Part shown: piece by piece, positions 9,289 to 19,182 of the stretch
Layout: the number at the start of each line of letters is the position of its first letter
Numbering within the stretch: the stretch's first letter is position 1
Assembly (NCBI GenBank): GCA_901472455.1
Contig: LR590464.1
Location: 558,001 to 622,000 of the forward strand
Direction of reading: 5' to 3'
Length of the DNA: 64,000 bases
Source of the DNA: Leclercia adecarboxylata
GTDB taxonomy: Bacteria > Pseudomonadota > Gammaproteobacteria > Enterobacterales > Enterobacteriaceae
The notes under the pieces: generated by a model
Seen by the model: only the letters and a program-made list of their open reading frames with translations
Told to the model about the DNA's origin: nothing
The model's database searches: none
Position numbers and translations under genes: made by a program

Positions 9289-10569
9289 TTACCGGGTAAG
9301 CAGTGGCAGCACATCGGGCAGTTGTGAGAGCAGGAACAGAATCAGCCCGATGGTGCCGCCCACCAGGGTACCGTTAACGCGGATAAACTGCAGATCCTTG
9401 CCGATGTTCAGCTCAATCTGCCGGGACATATCTTTGGCATCCCAGCCTTTAACCGTGTCGCTGATGTGACGGGTGAGGAACCGGGCAAAATCCGGTGCCA
9501 CCCGATGAGCAGCCTGCTCCAGGTGTTCATTCAGCGAGGCACGCAGGTTGATATCCGCCACCAAGGTCTCACCAAACCACAGCCCGGCATTGGCGAGGCG
9601 CTGTTTGACGCGGGAGTCGTCGCTCTGCATGTCCGCTTTCAGCCACTGACGCAGGTCGCCCCACATTTCGCCCAGATAGCGGTTAAAGGCCTCGTCGTTC
9701 TTCAGATATTCTTTAATGTTCTCGGCTTTGGCCGCGGTTTCCGGATCGTTTTTCAGATTGTCCACCAGCTTCAGCACCGCGCGATCGAAGGCCTGACGGA
9801 TCTGGTGGGTGCGGTCGTGGCTGACGTCATCCAGAATGGCATTCACCGCATTCGAGACCAGCTCGGCGCTCTGATCTCCCAGCCACTCGGTGGGCAAAAT
9901 CATCGCCTTGCGCGGGTGCTCGGTCTTCAGCCATTGAACGATTTGCGCGGCGATAAAGTCGCGGGTGCTGTCGCGCTGCAGAAGCGTGATCAGGCGATTA
10001 ATCACCGCGTCCAGCAGCACCTGGTGACGGTCGTTTTTGGTCATGCTCTCCAGCATGGCGGCGCTGGTTTCACTGAAATCGACCTTATCCAGCGCCTTAT
10101 GTACCGCCCGCTTAAGCATGCGTTGAATGCGACCGTCATCGGTCAGCTCGAGGAAACCGCTCATCACCTGCATGATGTGCTGCCCGACGCGCTGGGCGTT
10201 ATCCGGCTTGCTGAACCAGTTGCCGATGAGCAACGCCGGTTCGTGCTGGCGGATGAGCGCTACCAGCGACTGGGTATCAAGGAATTTTTCCTGCACGAAC
10301 TGGCCGAGATTGTCGCCAATCCGATCTTTATTGCGCGGGATAATCGCCGTATGCCGTGAAATGAACGGGATCGGCACCCGGCGGAACAGGGCCACCACGG
10401 CAAACCAGTCTGCCAGTGCACCGACCATGGCTGCTTCGGCAATGGCCTTTACCCCCCGCACCCAGAAGGTCTGCGGCAGGAAGAGGGTGGCGATAAAGGT
10501 CGCGGCGGCAACCAGCAGCAGCGACAGCGCCAGAAGCTTGGCGCGTTTGAGTTCAGCGAGTTTTTCCAT
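9289..10569 (-). CDS. yjiN: DUF445 family inner-membrane protein YjiN
   Basis: 426 residues from the ATG at 10569, the same length as E. coli YjiN. Two N-terminal membrane segments (about 13-30 and 38-62, with [20 protein letters not shown], a hallmark of DUF445) are followed by a long helical cytosolic or periplasmic region. One C-terminal membrane segment follows ([19 protein letters not shown]). The function is not established in the family. Gene order (upstream of yjiA-yjiX-btsT) matches the E. coli region, though accessory DNA now lies between. Confidence 0.9.
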   Translation of the reverse strand: MEKLAELKRAKLLALSLLLVAAATFIATLFLPQTFWVRGVKAIAEAAMVGALADWFAVVALFRRVPIPFISRHTAIIPRNKDRIGDNLGQFVQEKFLDTQSLVALIRQHEPALLIGNWFSKPDNAQRVGQHIMQVMSGFLELTDDGRIQRMLKRAVHKALDKVDFSETSAAMLESMTKNDRHQVLLDAVINRLITLLQRDSTRDFIAAQIVQWLKTEHPRKAMILPTEWLGDQSAELVSNAVNAILDDVSHDRTHQIRQAFDRAVLKLVDNLKNDPETAAKAENIKEYLKNDEAFNRYLGEMWGDLRQWLKADMQSDDSRVKQRLANAGLWFGETLVADINLRASLNEHLEQAAHRVAPDFARFLTRHISDTVKGWDAKDMSRQIELNIGKDLQFIRVNGTLVGGTIGLILFLLSQLPDVLPLLTR

Positions 10570-10703
10570 AGGGTTAAGAATAGAGGGAGAAAAGGCGAAG
10601 GGGCAAGGGGACGGGCATTTTGCCCCGGTGGCGCTGTGCTTACCGGGGCTACGATGTGTGTTTCCCAGATCAGGCGAAGCCGCCACCCGGCGTTGTCCCC
10701 GCA

Positions 10704-11348
10704 TCAGACTGAGGTGAAAAATCGCCACAGGATCCCTGCACCAAACACCATCAGCACGACGCCCGCCAGGCGCTCGATTTTCCAGATATTGTTGCTCAAC
10801 CGCCGTTGTACGCTGGGCAGGGCGATAAACATTACCACCGCCAGATCCCACACCAGCACCACCGTGACCATCCAGATCCCGCTGACCGATTGCTGAAGCA
10901 GCGTCACGTCCGGCCCGAGCAGCGCGGTCATCAGCGCCAGATAAAACAGTGCGTTTTTCGGGTTTAACACCGCCGAACCCAGCCCGAGGAGAAGCTGTCT
11001 GCGCCAGCCAGGACAGGCCGATTCGGTGTGATTGAGAGCAAGCGTTCCAGGCTGGCTGCGCACCAGATGCCAGCCAATCCAAAGCAGATACAGTGCGCCC
11101 AGGAGTTCAATGGCGCTAAAAAGCGGCGTGAACTGGCGCAGCGCACTCGAGCCAACGATGACCAGCAGGATGTACAGCCCGTTGCCCGCGGCGATCCCCA
11201 CGCATAATCCGGCACTGCCGCGCAGACGATAGCGGGCGGCGAACCCCATCAGCAGAAAGAAATCCGGGCCGGGGCTGAGCAGGGCGACAAAATGCGCCAG
11301 CGCGAGAGCCAAAAACGCAGGTGGGAAGAGAGTGGTAAGCAGTTCCAT
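10704..11348 (-). CDS. LysE/RhtB-family amino acid exporter
   Basis: 214 residues with six predicted membrane helices. The conserved N-terminal LysE/RhtB signature is present ([20 protein letters not shown], the SPGPD motif), as are G..G..LG.A.LNPKN ([19 protein letters not shown]) and a C-terminal GAGILW. Members export amino acids or homoserine lactone/threonine-type solutes using proton exchange. The AraC-type regulator at 11396 lies directly upstream on the same strand and probably controls it. The exact substrate cannot be assigned. Confidence 0.9.
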   Translation of the reverse strand: MELLTTLFPPAFLALALAHFVALLSPGPDFFLLMGFAARYRLRGSAGLCVGIAAGNGLYILLVIVGSSALRQFTPLFSAIELLGALYLLWIGWHLVRSQPGTLALNHTESACPGWRRQLLLGLGSAVLNPKNALFYLALMTALLGPDVTLLQQSVSGIWMVTVVLVWDLAVVMFIALPSVQRRLSNNIWKIERLAGVVLMVFGAGILWRFFTSV

Positions 11349-11395
11349 AGTGACCTCATCAGCAAAACTGAGGTCAGGCTACGCTGACGCGAGCG

Positions 11396-12139
11396 CTAAT
11401 TATTGTCGGATATTGATCGCCCGGTGGCGTACTGGCGCGGCGTAGCAGCCGTATAGCTGACAAAGGTTTTATGGAAGTGGCTCTGATCGGCAAAGCCGCT
11501 CTGATAGCTAACATCAGCAATATCATCCCCGGCGCGCAGACGTGCTTTGGCGAACTCTATCCGGGTAACGTTCAGGAAAGTGCCGGGCGTCAGGCCTGTA
11601 TCCTGCTTAAAGGTTCTGATAAGCGTCTCTTTGCGCAGCGAAAAGCGTTGGGCTAAGGCGTCCAACGACGGCGGGGTTTGCAGGCTGTGACGTAACGTCT
11701 GCTGAAGCGCAAGGCTGGTGGGCCGCAACGGAACGGGCGGCATTGGCCGGGTGGTCAGCAGGGCGAGAAACCTGTCGATGGCCGTCGCCGAGAGTGTCTC
11801 TACGACCGTCAGATACTGGCGAAACAGCGCCTCGCTGCGGATCACCTGCAGGGCGGGCTGATGGTCGGTCTCCAGATACAGCATATGGTAGCTGCGCGGC
11901 TGTCCTGCTACCGGGTTACAGCTGTGCGGCATATGCGCGGGTATGACGATCAGATCGCCCGGATAAAGGGTGAACGGTTCGCCGTTGCAGGTGCAGCAGG
12001 TCTGCCCCTCCAGAATAGCGCCAATGGAGAGCTGCGCATGGCTATGACGCTTGTAGGCCTGCGTGCTTTGCCAGGTGCTACGCAGTTCAACGCCGGGCTG
12101 GCGAAGGAAGGTCTGATTAACATGGCGTGTGTAGGTCAT
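11396..12139 (-). CDS. AraC-family regulator with N-terminal cupin
   Basis: 247 residues. Residues 1-100 form a cupin-type sensing domain (KRHSHAQLSIGAILEG; YPGDLIVIPAHMPHSCNPV). Residues 150-240 hold two helix-turn-helices of the AraC/XylS type (LDALAQRFSLRKETLIRTFK and IADVSYQSGFADQSHFHKTF). Sensors of this class paired with LysE-type exporters often respond to the exported amino acid. It lies 47 bases upstream of the LysE gene in the same direction. Target and ligand are inference. Confidence 0.9.
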   Translation of the reverse strand: MTYTRHVNQTFLRQPGVELRSTWQSTQAYKRHSHAQLSIGAILEGQTCCTCNGEPFTLYPGDLIVIPAHMPHSCNPVAGQPRSYHMLYLETDHQPALQVIRSEALFRQYLTVVETLSATAIDRFLALLTTRPMPPVPLRPTSLALQQTLRHSLQTPPSLDALAQRFSLRKETLIRTFKQDTGLTPGTFLNVTRIEFAKARLRAGDDIADVSYQSGFADQSHFHKTFVSYTAATPRQYATGRSISDNN

Positions 12140-12455
12140 GGCGAATACCGATCGGAGGGGTAACAGAGTTATAGCATGATGGCAGCGACGATTCCCCTCT
12201 TCGTTACCCGGCTTGGGCGTGTATTGATGGCGATGCTATGGGGTGGCTCGAACATGTGAGGGAAGGATATTAAGCGCGTCTGAATATGAAGCCATGCAGC
12301 ATATAAAAGAGCGTTGAAGAATATTCCAGTAATGATATATAAAAAGCATATTAATAATAATCATTATGAATGGGTGTGGTTACAGACTAATAAATACTTG
12401 CATCGCCTCGCCAGGGTGATATAAAGCAAGAGAGTGACTCAGGGAGAAGGATATC
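12140..12455. other. Intergenic region upstream of the Hcp module
   Basis: 316 bases separating the AraC gene from the AT-rich T6SS module. Base composition drops to AT-rich from about 12280, marking the left edge of the foreign segment. A Fur-like site at 12350-12368 is listed separately. No further gene is seen. A good ribosome site (AGGGAGAAGG) lies just before the ATG at 12456. Confidence 0.5.
12350..12368 (+). promoter_or_regulatory. Candidate Fur box upstream of the Hcp module
   Basis: The 19 bases ATTAATAATAATCATTATG match the Fur consensus (GATAATGATAATCATTATC) at 15 positions by my count, and lie 88 bases before the first gene of the module. AT-rich background raises the chance of a random match. 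Confidence 0.4.
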
Positions 12456-13148
12456 ATGGTTGATACCGCTTTGTTTGTTGGAAATATAGCTACGGATGAT
12501 GCGAAAAAGGTTGCTAACCGGATTTACGATATAATCGTGTCGCCAGGTATCATTCCTGGATTAATAAATGGGGCACTTACTGTTCCGCTTGATTTAGGCT
12601 ATCTTGCTTTGGGCTATTTTGATACGGATTCGCGTTTTGCTCATCAAACTCAGCGCATTCGCATGGCAGAGGCCATTCATAACGATATTTTAAATTACGA
12701 GCACATCACAAATGCAGTTAAGAAAATATTTGAAAGATTTAATACTTATCTTACGGTAAGCCAACAAGATAGTGTATATCGCACAGTTGTTTCATCCATT
12801 GCTGGTCGTCTCGCTGCCGCAAATATTATTTCATCAATAGGTGCCGCAGTCCTCACGCGTGTATCGTTCATTAGTGCAAAGCGAGCAAATAACGGGATCG
12901 GCAAAGTCACTATGTTATTGCTTGTTGGCGGGATGGCTGAACGTTCCATTAGCGTTTCTGAAGCGCTTGCTATTCAGTTTCCTGAAATATATGAGTTACT
13001 TCGCCCTCATGATTATGATCTAACCTACTTTCTTTTTGAACCTGCTGTAAAACCGTTTGTAGAAGCCATTCACATAGGAAACCAACTGGGACAGCCTCAT
13101 TTTAATAGAATAATAGAAATTGTCGGGCATAAATTAAATGGTAAATAA
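12456..13148 (+). CDS. Hypothetical protein of the Hcp module, possible T6SS cargo
   Basis: 230 residues, AT-rich, no family recognised. Two hydrophobic stretches stand out: residues 29-50 (IIPGLINGALTVPLDLGYLALG) and a hairpin-like pair at about 110-160 (AAANIISSIGAAVLTRVSFI; IGKVTMLLLVGGMAERSISV), resembling helical hairpins of membrane-acting toxins. There is no signal peptide. It overlaps the small membrane gene at 13138 by 11 bases and is followed by hcp. Position and membrane character suggest an effector carried by Hcp with the next gene as immunity protein. That is inference only. Confidence 0.65.
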   Translation: MVDTALFVGNIATDDAKKVANRIYDIIVSPGIIPGLINGALTVPLDLGYLALGYFDTDSRFAHQTQRIRMAEAIHNDILNYEHITNAVKKIFERFNTYLTVSQQDSVYRTVVSSIAGRLAAANIISSIGAAVLTRVSFISAKRANNGIGKVTMLLLVGGMAERSISVSEALAIQFPEIYELLRPHDYDLTYFLFEPAVKPFVEAIHIGNQLGQPHFNRIIEIVGHKLNGK

Positions 13149-13389
13149 TAGAGCTATCTCATTTTTTTATAAGTATTTTTTGCACGTATTTGCGTGGGCA
13201 ATCATTCATGTCTGGAATTTTTTCGAATCCGTTTTATTTATAGGTGGCTTTATACTGTGCATTATGCTGCCTGTCGTGTGGCCAATGAAGTTCGTTTATG
13301 CTCTTTTATGGTTGATAATATTCTACATATGTTCAAAAGTCGTAAGCTTTTTAGAAAGCTACCGTGACAGAAACAAAAATAGAGAATAG
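13138..13389 (+). CDS. Small two-helix inner-membrane protein, possible immunity protein
   Basis: 83 residues with two membrane helices (about 16-45, AWAIIHVWNFFESVLFIGGF, and 45-70, LPVVWPMKFVYALLWLIIFY) and a basic C-terminal tail (ESYRDRNKNRE). The start overlaps the end of the 230-residue gene, so the pair is co-translated. Small membrane proteins overlapping a toxin-like gene are a common form of immunity protein against membrane-acting effectors. No homolog is recognised. Confidence 0.6.
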   Translation: MVNNRAISFFYKYFLHVFAWAIIHVWNFFESVLFIGGFILCIMLPVVWPMKFVYALLWLIIFYICSKVVSFLESYRDRNKNRE

Positions 13390-13398
13390 GGAAATAAA

Positions 13399-13879
13399 AT
13401 GTCTAATCCTGCTTATTTATGGTTAACAGATGAGAATGGATCGCCTATTGTGGGAGGATGCTGCGTGTTGGGCCGTGTAGGATCCATCGAGATAAAATCA
13501 TTGTCTCATCACATGAGTATCCCGACAGATTCACATACGGGGAAATTAACCGGCACGCGAATCCATACGCCAGTTTTGATACAAAAAGAATTTGATCGTG
13601 TAACACCACTCTTATATCGCGCAATTAGTCGTGGGTACACCTTAAAGTCAGCAGAAATCAAAAATGTATCAAACAGTAGATGCGGGAAGGGAGGTTGAAT
13701 ATTTTAATATCTATATGGAAAATGTAAAAATCACGGGCATTACACCCAGCCTTCATCCAGGTTCTGGAACAGGCACCCATTTAGAAAATATTGAGCTTCG
13801 CTACGAGTCTATTCAGTGGAAGTATGTTGACGGAAACATCGTCTTTAAAGATAGCTGGAACGAACGCTGCGTCGCATAA
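13399..13879 (+). CDS. hcp: Hcp-family type VI secretion tube protein, one frameshift
   Basis: The first 90 residues (PAYLWLTDENGSPIVGGCCV; GSIEIKSLSHHM; KLTGTRIHTPVLIQKEFDRV) are a clear match to the enterobacterial Hcp family. The rest (DAGREVEYFNIYMENVKITG; THLENIELRYESIQWKYVDG) continues in another frame from about 13665. Removing one A from AAAAA at about 13663 joins them into a protein of about 159 residues, the usual Hcp length. Hcp hexamers stack to form the T6SS tube and can carry effectors in the lumen. No sheath, baseplate or ATPase genes are in the window, so this is an orphan copy. Confidence 0.9.
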
Positions 13880-14010
13880 AAAGCGGGGCTGTAAGGTGCT
13901 AAACCCTCACGCCATCCGCGGGGTGGCGTGCGCTATATACCTAACTTTACCTGCGAACCCAGCCATTTTGACTACCCTTAATACCCAACGCGGTAAAAAA
14001 GGAGGCAACA

Positions 14011-15383
14011 ATGGCCTATCAGACAGTGAATCCTGCCAACAACAAACTCATCAAAGAATACTCTTCTCATACCGATGCTGATGTCGAGGCGGCGCTGAGC
14101 ACCGCCGATGCGCTCTACCACTCCGACTGGTCGAAGGGTAGCATCGACAAACGCCTGGCGGTGCTGCACAAGCTGGCAGATCTGATTGATTCCCGTACCG
14201 AAGAGCTGGCTAAAATCGCCAGCGTGGAGATGGGTAAACTGATTGCCCAGAGCCGCGGTGAGGTCAAACTCTGCGCGCAGATCGCCCGCTACTATGCGGA
14301 TAACGCCAAACAATTTCTCGCCCCGGTGAAATACCCGTCTGAGATGGGCGAAGCCTGGGTAGAGCATCACCCCATCGGCGTGGTGATGGCCGTGGAACCG
14401 TGGAACTTCCCTTATTACCAGCTGATGCGCGTGCTGGCCCCGAACCTGGCGGCAGGTAACCCTGTGCTCGCCAAACATGCGAGCATCGTTCCGCATTGTG
14501 CGGAGACTTTCGCCCATCTGGTGCGTGAAGCCGGTGCGCCGGACGGGGCATGGACCAACCTGTTTATCTCTTCCGATCAGGTGGCGAACATCATTGCCGA
14601 CGATCGCGTGCAGGGTGCAGCCCTGACCGGGTCGGAGAAGGCGGGTAGCATCGTGGCTGCGCAGGCAGCGAAGCACATCAAAAAATCGACCCTCGAACTG
14701 GGCGGCAACGACGTGTTCGTGGTGCTGGACGATGCGGATCTGGAGAAAGCGGTGAAGATCGGCGTCAACGCGCGCCTGGCCAATGCCGGACAGGTCTGTA
14801 CAGCCGCCAAGCGCTTTATCGTGCATGAGAAGGTCGCGGAGCAGTTCCTGACGAAATACACCGAGGCATTCCGCGCGATTACCATCGGCGATCCGCTTGA
14901 TGAGAACACCCGCCTGGGGCCGCTGTCCTCGAAAGATGCGCTTGAGACCCTGACGAAACAGGTGGATGAGGCAGTGAAAAATGGCGCGACGCTGTATTAC
15001 GGCGGCAAGCCGGTGCAGCGCGAGGGCAGCTTCTTTGAGCCGACCATTCTGACTAACATTACCCGCGATAACCCGGCCTATTTTGAAGAGTTCTTTGGGC
15101 CGGTGGCGCAGGTCTATGTGGTCAAAAACGATGACGAGGCGGTGAAACTCGCCCAACGACTCCCACTATGGTCTGGGCGGCGCGGTGTTCAGTAAAGATA
15201 TCGATCGCGCCAAAAAAAATGGCCTCGAGAATCGAGACCGGGATGGTGTGGATCAACTGGCTTACCGATACCGCACCAGAGCTGCCGTTTGGCGGCGTGA
15301 AGCGTTCCGGCTACGGGCGTGAGCTGTCGGATCTGGGGATTAAAGAGTTTGTGAACCAGAAGCTGGTGGTGATCCGCCGCTAG
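14011..15383 (+). CDS. NAD(P)-dependent succinate-semialdehyde dehydrogenase (Sad/YneI-like), frameshifted
   Basis: About 457 residues when joined; E. coli Sad has 462. Visible motifs: [16 protein letters not shown] (cofactor region), [20 protein letters not shown] (catalytic Glu), [14 protein letters not shown] (catalytic Cys), and [16 protein letters not shown] near the C-terminus. One extra C at GCCCAACG (about 15153) and one extra A in A8 (about 15212) break the frame. The enzyme oxidises succinic semialdehyde to succinate. Since the hpa pathway in this window ends in succinic semialdehyde and pyruvate, it may finish that pathway. It lies directly upstream of pac. The substrate is assigned by similarity to Sad. 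Confidence 0.8.
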
Positions 15384-15387
15384 GTAT

Positions 15388-15425
15388 TCTCCCTTCCCCT
15401 CACCCTCTCCCCGCAGGGGAGAGGG
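15388..15425. repeat. REP-like palindrome after the dehydrogenase gene
   Basis: The element holds a perfect inverted repeat CCCTCTCCCC-gca-GGGGAGAGGG, preceded by CCCCTCAC. The same family recurs near 20380, 36070 and in an array at 40190-40618. Confidence 0.75.
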
Positions 15426-15600
15426 AACACGCCTGCCGCCCTTTATAAGTGATTCGCATAAATGTGATAAGGCGTAATAATTGTGTCGTAAATTAGCTAG
15501 CCACCTCCACAGTTCGCAGACAAACCATCCCGCCATTCTGGCTAACTATTGGCCTGTTGCTAGTATGAATTCGCTAATCATACACCTGCAAGAGGATACA

Positions 15601-18142
15601 ATGATAAACAGAAACCGTATGATCGTGAACTGTATTGTGGCTTCCCTGGCCTGTTCATGGACCCCTGACAACGCAGGCGGAAAGCGCCTCAACCGCAGTA
15701 AAAATCGTACGTGATGAGTACGGTATGCCCCATATTTACGCCGATGATACCTACCGTCTTTTTTATGGCTACGGCTATGTCGTGGCGCAGGATCGTCTGT
15801 TCCAGATGGAGATGGCACGGCGCAGTACCCAGGGAGAGGTGGCAGAAGTCCTCGGCAAGACCTTTGTTAAATTCGACAAGGATATCCGTCAGAACTACTG
15901 GCCTGATTCAATCCGCCAGCAAATCGCCGCGCTCAGCGCAGATGACAAAGCCATTCTGCAGGGCTATGCCGACGGGATGAACGCCTGGATCGATCGGGTA
16001 AACCGCGACCCAGACAAACTGCTGCCGAAGCAGTTCACAACCTTTGGTTTCACGCCGAAACACTGGGAAGCCTTTGATGTGGCGATGGTCTTCGTGGGCA
16101 CCATGGCGAACCGTTTTTCAGATGCCACCAGCGAAATCGATAACCTTGCCCTGCTGACTGCGCTAAAAGATAAATACGGTGAAAAAGGGATGGCGGTCTT
16201 TAACCAGCTGAAATGGCTGGTGAACCCGGCGGCACCCACCACCATCGCCCCCCCAAGAGAGCCAGTATCCGGTTAAGTTCGATCTCCACACCACGCAAAC
16301 CGCCGCCCTGTTGCCGCGTTACGATATGTCACCACCCATGCTGGATCGACCGGCCAAAGGTGATGACGGCGGCCTGCTCGCGCTGACGTCGGCGCAAAAT
16401 CGCGAGACCATTATGGCTCAGTTTGCTCACGGCGGTGCCAATGGCCTGGCAGGCTATCCCACCACCAGCAATATGTGGGTGCTGGGTAAGGGCAAAACCC
16501 AGGATGCGAAAGCGATCATGGTCAACGGCCCGCAGTTCGGCTGGTATGCCCCGGCCTACACCTACGGCATTGGGCTGCACGGCGCGGGTTATGATGTTAC
16601 CGGCAATACGCCGTTCGCGTATCCGGGGCTGGTATTCGGCCACAATGGCATGATTTCCTGGGGGTCAACGGCCGGTTTCGGCGATGATGTCGACATTTTT
16701 GCAGAACAGCTCTCTGCCGATAAACCAGGGTATTACCTGCATAACGGCGAGTGGGTCAGCATGCTCAGCCGGGAGGAAACCATTGCCGTCAAAGACGGGC
16801 AGCCGGAGACGTTTACCGTCTATCGCACCGTGCATGGCAACGTGATCAAAACCGACACCGCCACCCAGACGGCCTATGCCAAAGCCCGCGCCTGGGATGG
16901 CAAAGAGGTGGCATCCCTGCTGGCCTGGACCCACCAGATGAAGGCCAAAAACTGGCAGGAGTGGACCCGGCAGGCGGCGAAGCAGGCGCTGACCATCAAC
17001 TGGTACTACGCCGATATCGACGGCAACATCGGCTATGTGCATGGCGGGGCTTACCCGCAGCGTCAGCCGGGACACGATCCGCGTCTGCCGGTGCCGGGAA
17101 CCGGGAAGTGGGACTGGCAGGGGCTGCTGCCGTTTGATCTCAATCCTAAGGTCTATAACCCGAAATCGGGCTATATCGCTAACTGGAACAACTCGCCCCA
17201 GCAGGGATATCCGGCGTCGGATCTGTTTGCCTTTTTATGGGGCGGGGCGGATCGCGTCACCGAGATCGCCCGGCTTATCGATAAACAACCGACCTTCACC
17301 TATGAACAGGCCTGGGATCTGATCCGGCAGACCAGCCGTCAGGATTTGACCCGTCGACTGTTCTTGGCCCGCCCTGCAAAACGCTACTGCGCAGCTGTCT
17401 GCCAGCGACCCGCGCCAGCAGCTGGTGAAATCGCTTAGCGACTGGGATGGCGTGAATCACCTCAACAATGATGGGCAAAACCCTGCAACAGCCGGGGTCG
17501 GCGATTTTAAACGTCTGGCTGACCAGCATGCTGAAAAAGACCGTGGCAGCGGCCGTGCCGCAGCCGTTCGATAAATGGTATAGCGCCAGCGGCTACGAAA
17601 CCACGCAGGACGGGCCGACCGGGTCACTGAATATCAGCGTGGGGGCGAAACTGCTTTATGAGGCGTTGCAGGGTGATAAATCCCCAATCCCGCAGGCGGT
17701 GGATATGTTTGGCGGCAGGCCGCAACAGGAGGTGATCCTTGATGCCCTGCAGCAGACCTGGCAGACGCTGTCGCAGCAGTACGGCACTGATATCGCGCAG
17801 TGGAAAACCCCGGCGATGGCGTTGACCTTCCGCGCCAATAACTTCTTTGGTGTTCCCCAGGCGGCACCGGAAGAGGCCGTACATCAGGCGGAGTACCAGA
17901 ATCGCGGTACAGAAAACGACATGATTGTTTTCTCGCCGACATCGCAGGAAGCGCAGGTGCTGGCGTGGGATGTGATGGCACCGGGTCAGAGTGGCTTTAT
18001 CGCCCCGGACGGCACGCCGGATAAACATTATCGCGATCAGCAGAAACTGTATGAAACCTTTGGGCGTAAACCCTTGTGGTTAACCCCGCAGGAGGTGGCA
18101 GCGCATCAGGAGTCGCAGGAGATTTTACAGGTGCAGCGGTAA
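15601..18142 (+). CDS. pac: Penicillin G acylase precursor, several frameshifts
   Basis: A periplasmic N-terminal nucleophile hydrolase made as a preproprotein of about 845 residues: signal peptide ([20 protein letters not shown]), alpha subunit from [16 protein letters not shown], spacer, and beta subunit. The beta subunit starts at the nucleophile serine of [10 protein letters not shown] (near 16470). It hydrolyses phenylacetyl-type amides such as penicillin G. Sequence blocks across the whole length are near-identical to Kluyvera/E. coli PGA ([40 protein letters not shown]). Breaks near 15660, 16250 (C7 run), 17370 and 17466 interrupt the frame, each repairable by one base. In E. coli W pac is likewise close to the hpa genes. 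REP elements follow. Confidence 0.92.
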
Positions 18143-18173
18143 GCGTGGAGGCGGTTTGCCCTGACTAAGTGCG

Positions 18174-18262
18174 ACCGGGCAATGTTGCCCGGCGGCGCTG
18201 CGCCTGCACGGGCCAGGAGTTTTGTCGGCCGGGTAGCGTAGCGCCACCCGGCAACAAAGGCT
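18174..18262. repeat. REP/BIME-like palindromes between pac and the YfaZ gene
   Basis: Two GC-rich imperfect palindromes lie in the convergent gap: GACCGGGCAATGTTGCCCGG and GGCCGGGTAGCGTAGCGCCA followed by CCCGGC. They are typical extragenic repeats of enterobacteria and may act as transcript ends for both genes. Confidence 0.7.
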
Positions 18263-18272
18263 GTACGGAACC

Positions 18273-18818
18273 TTAGAAGGTCACACCGCCGCCAACATAG
18301 GCACCGTCAATCAGCGTGTGGTTTGGACGACCGTCTTTGCCGTCAACGCTCACGTGGCGGTAGCCCACTTTCAGCGTCACCGGCGAGATTGGCGTCCAGC
18401 TTACGCCGCCGTTGGCTTCAACGTAGTTTTTCACGCTGTTGTTCAGCCCTTCCGGCGCGGCATAGCCTTCGCCGAACACGTGGATGCTGTCGGTCAGCGC
18501 AACGTTCACACCGCCGCCGATTGGGAAGGCCACGCCGTTATCGCCTTTTTTCGGGCCGATGTAGATCGCTTTTGCGCCTGCGTTAAGCATCACCGGGCCA
18601 ACTTCCAGGTTGTAACCTGCGCCAACGCCGCCGGTCTGGGTACCGTCATCGGTGTTCTTCAGCCAGTTGCTCTCGGCATACAGGCCAGATGAGGATTTAC
18701 CCATTTCCAGATTCAGGTTGGTAAAGTTTTTACCCTGCTCAATGCTACCGCCCATTGCCAGTGCGGAACCCGATACAGCGGTCAGAGCAGAAAGAAGAAG
18801 AATATTCAGTTTTTTCAT
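18273..18818 (-). CDS. YfaZ-family outer-membrane beta-barrel protein
   Basis: 181 residues with a clear signal peptide (MKKLNILLLSALTAVSGSAL, cleaved near ALA-MGG). Alternating amphipathic strands typical of a small outer-membrane barrel follow (GLYAESNWLKN; GVGAGYNLEVGPVMLNAGAK; VTLKVGYRHVSVDG). The chain ends in phenylalanine (GGGVTF), a signal for BAM-mediated insertion. YfaZ-family proteins are porin-like with unknown role. It is convergent with pac. A start with RBS GAGGCA lies upstream at 18818. Confidence 0.85.
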   Translation of the reverse strand: MKKLNILLLSALTAVSGSALAMGGSIEQGKNFTNLNLEMGKSSSGLYAESNWLKNTDDGTQTGGVGAGYNLEVGPVMLNAGAKAIYIGPKKGDNGVAFPIGGGVNVALTDSIHVFGEGYAAPEGLNNSVKNYVEANGGVSWTPISPVTLKVGYRHVSVDGKDGRPNHTLIDGAYVGGGVTF

Positions 18819-19182
18819 GTTTTATGCCTCGTCATCAAATTAATCTGAGGGCACCTTAACAAGCGATGTTTATGACTGCAAATGTGACGGGGGCCGCGGT
18901 TTTATGCTGATTGTGTAAATTTGTTTCGGGGATATTGTTGCGCAATGGTGAATTTGCGGCGGGGTCAATCATTGATTTTGCCGTGTTTAAGATCGATTTA
19001 GTTTATTGCCTAAACAGACACTGAATAGCGCGTTAATAACAGCCAGAAACGAATTAATAATCACTACTATCATTACGCCATCTATTTTTAGTTTTACATT
19101 TTATAACCTTTATTTACATTGGTTCATCGTTATTTGGTTATAAAACAGGCACTCCCTTTGATTATCAAAGGGAGTGCAGCAT
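18819..19182. other. AT-rich intergenic region
   Basis: 364 bases between the divergent-facing YfaZ gene and the end of yjiA. It holds the promoter region of the YfaZ gene (AT-rich) and the terminator of the yjiA-side transcripts (19149-19177). No gene was seen. Confidence 0.5.
19149..19177 (-). terminator. Terminator downstream of yjiA
   Basis: A perfect 14-base inverted repeat (GCACTCCCTTTGAT / ATCAAAGGGAGTGC, 1-base centre) lies a few bases after the yjiA stop. It is followed on the minus strand by CTGTTTTAT. Confidence 0.8.

Noticed and set aside
9466..10359. 297-residue plus-strand frame over yjiN
   Set aside because: Shadow of yjiN, which matches the known protein in length and motifs.
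10570..11082. Upstream extension of the yjiN frame to 597 residues
   Set aside because: The extension reads through the LysE-type gene in another frame; the ATG at 10569 gives exactly the E. coli length.
13978..15156. 392-residue open frame on the minus strand across the dehydrogenase gene
   Set aside because: It lies antisense to a clear aldehyde dehydrogenase and its translation is rich in His/Arg/Gln with no family features; a shadow of high-GC codon use.
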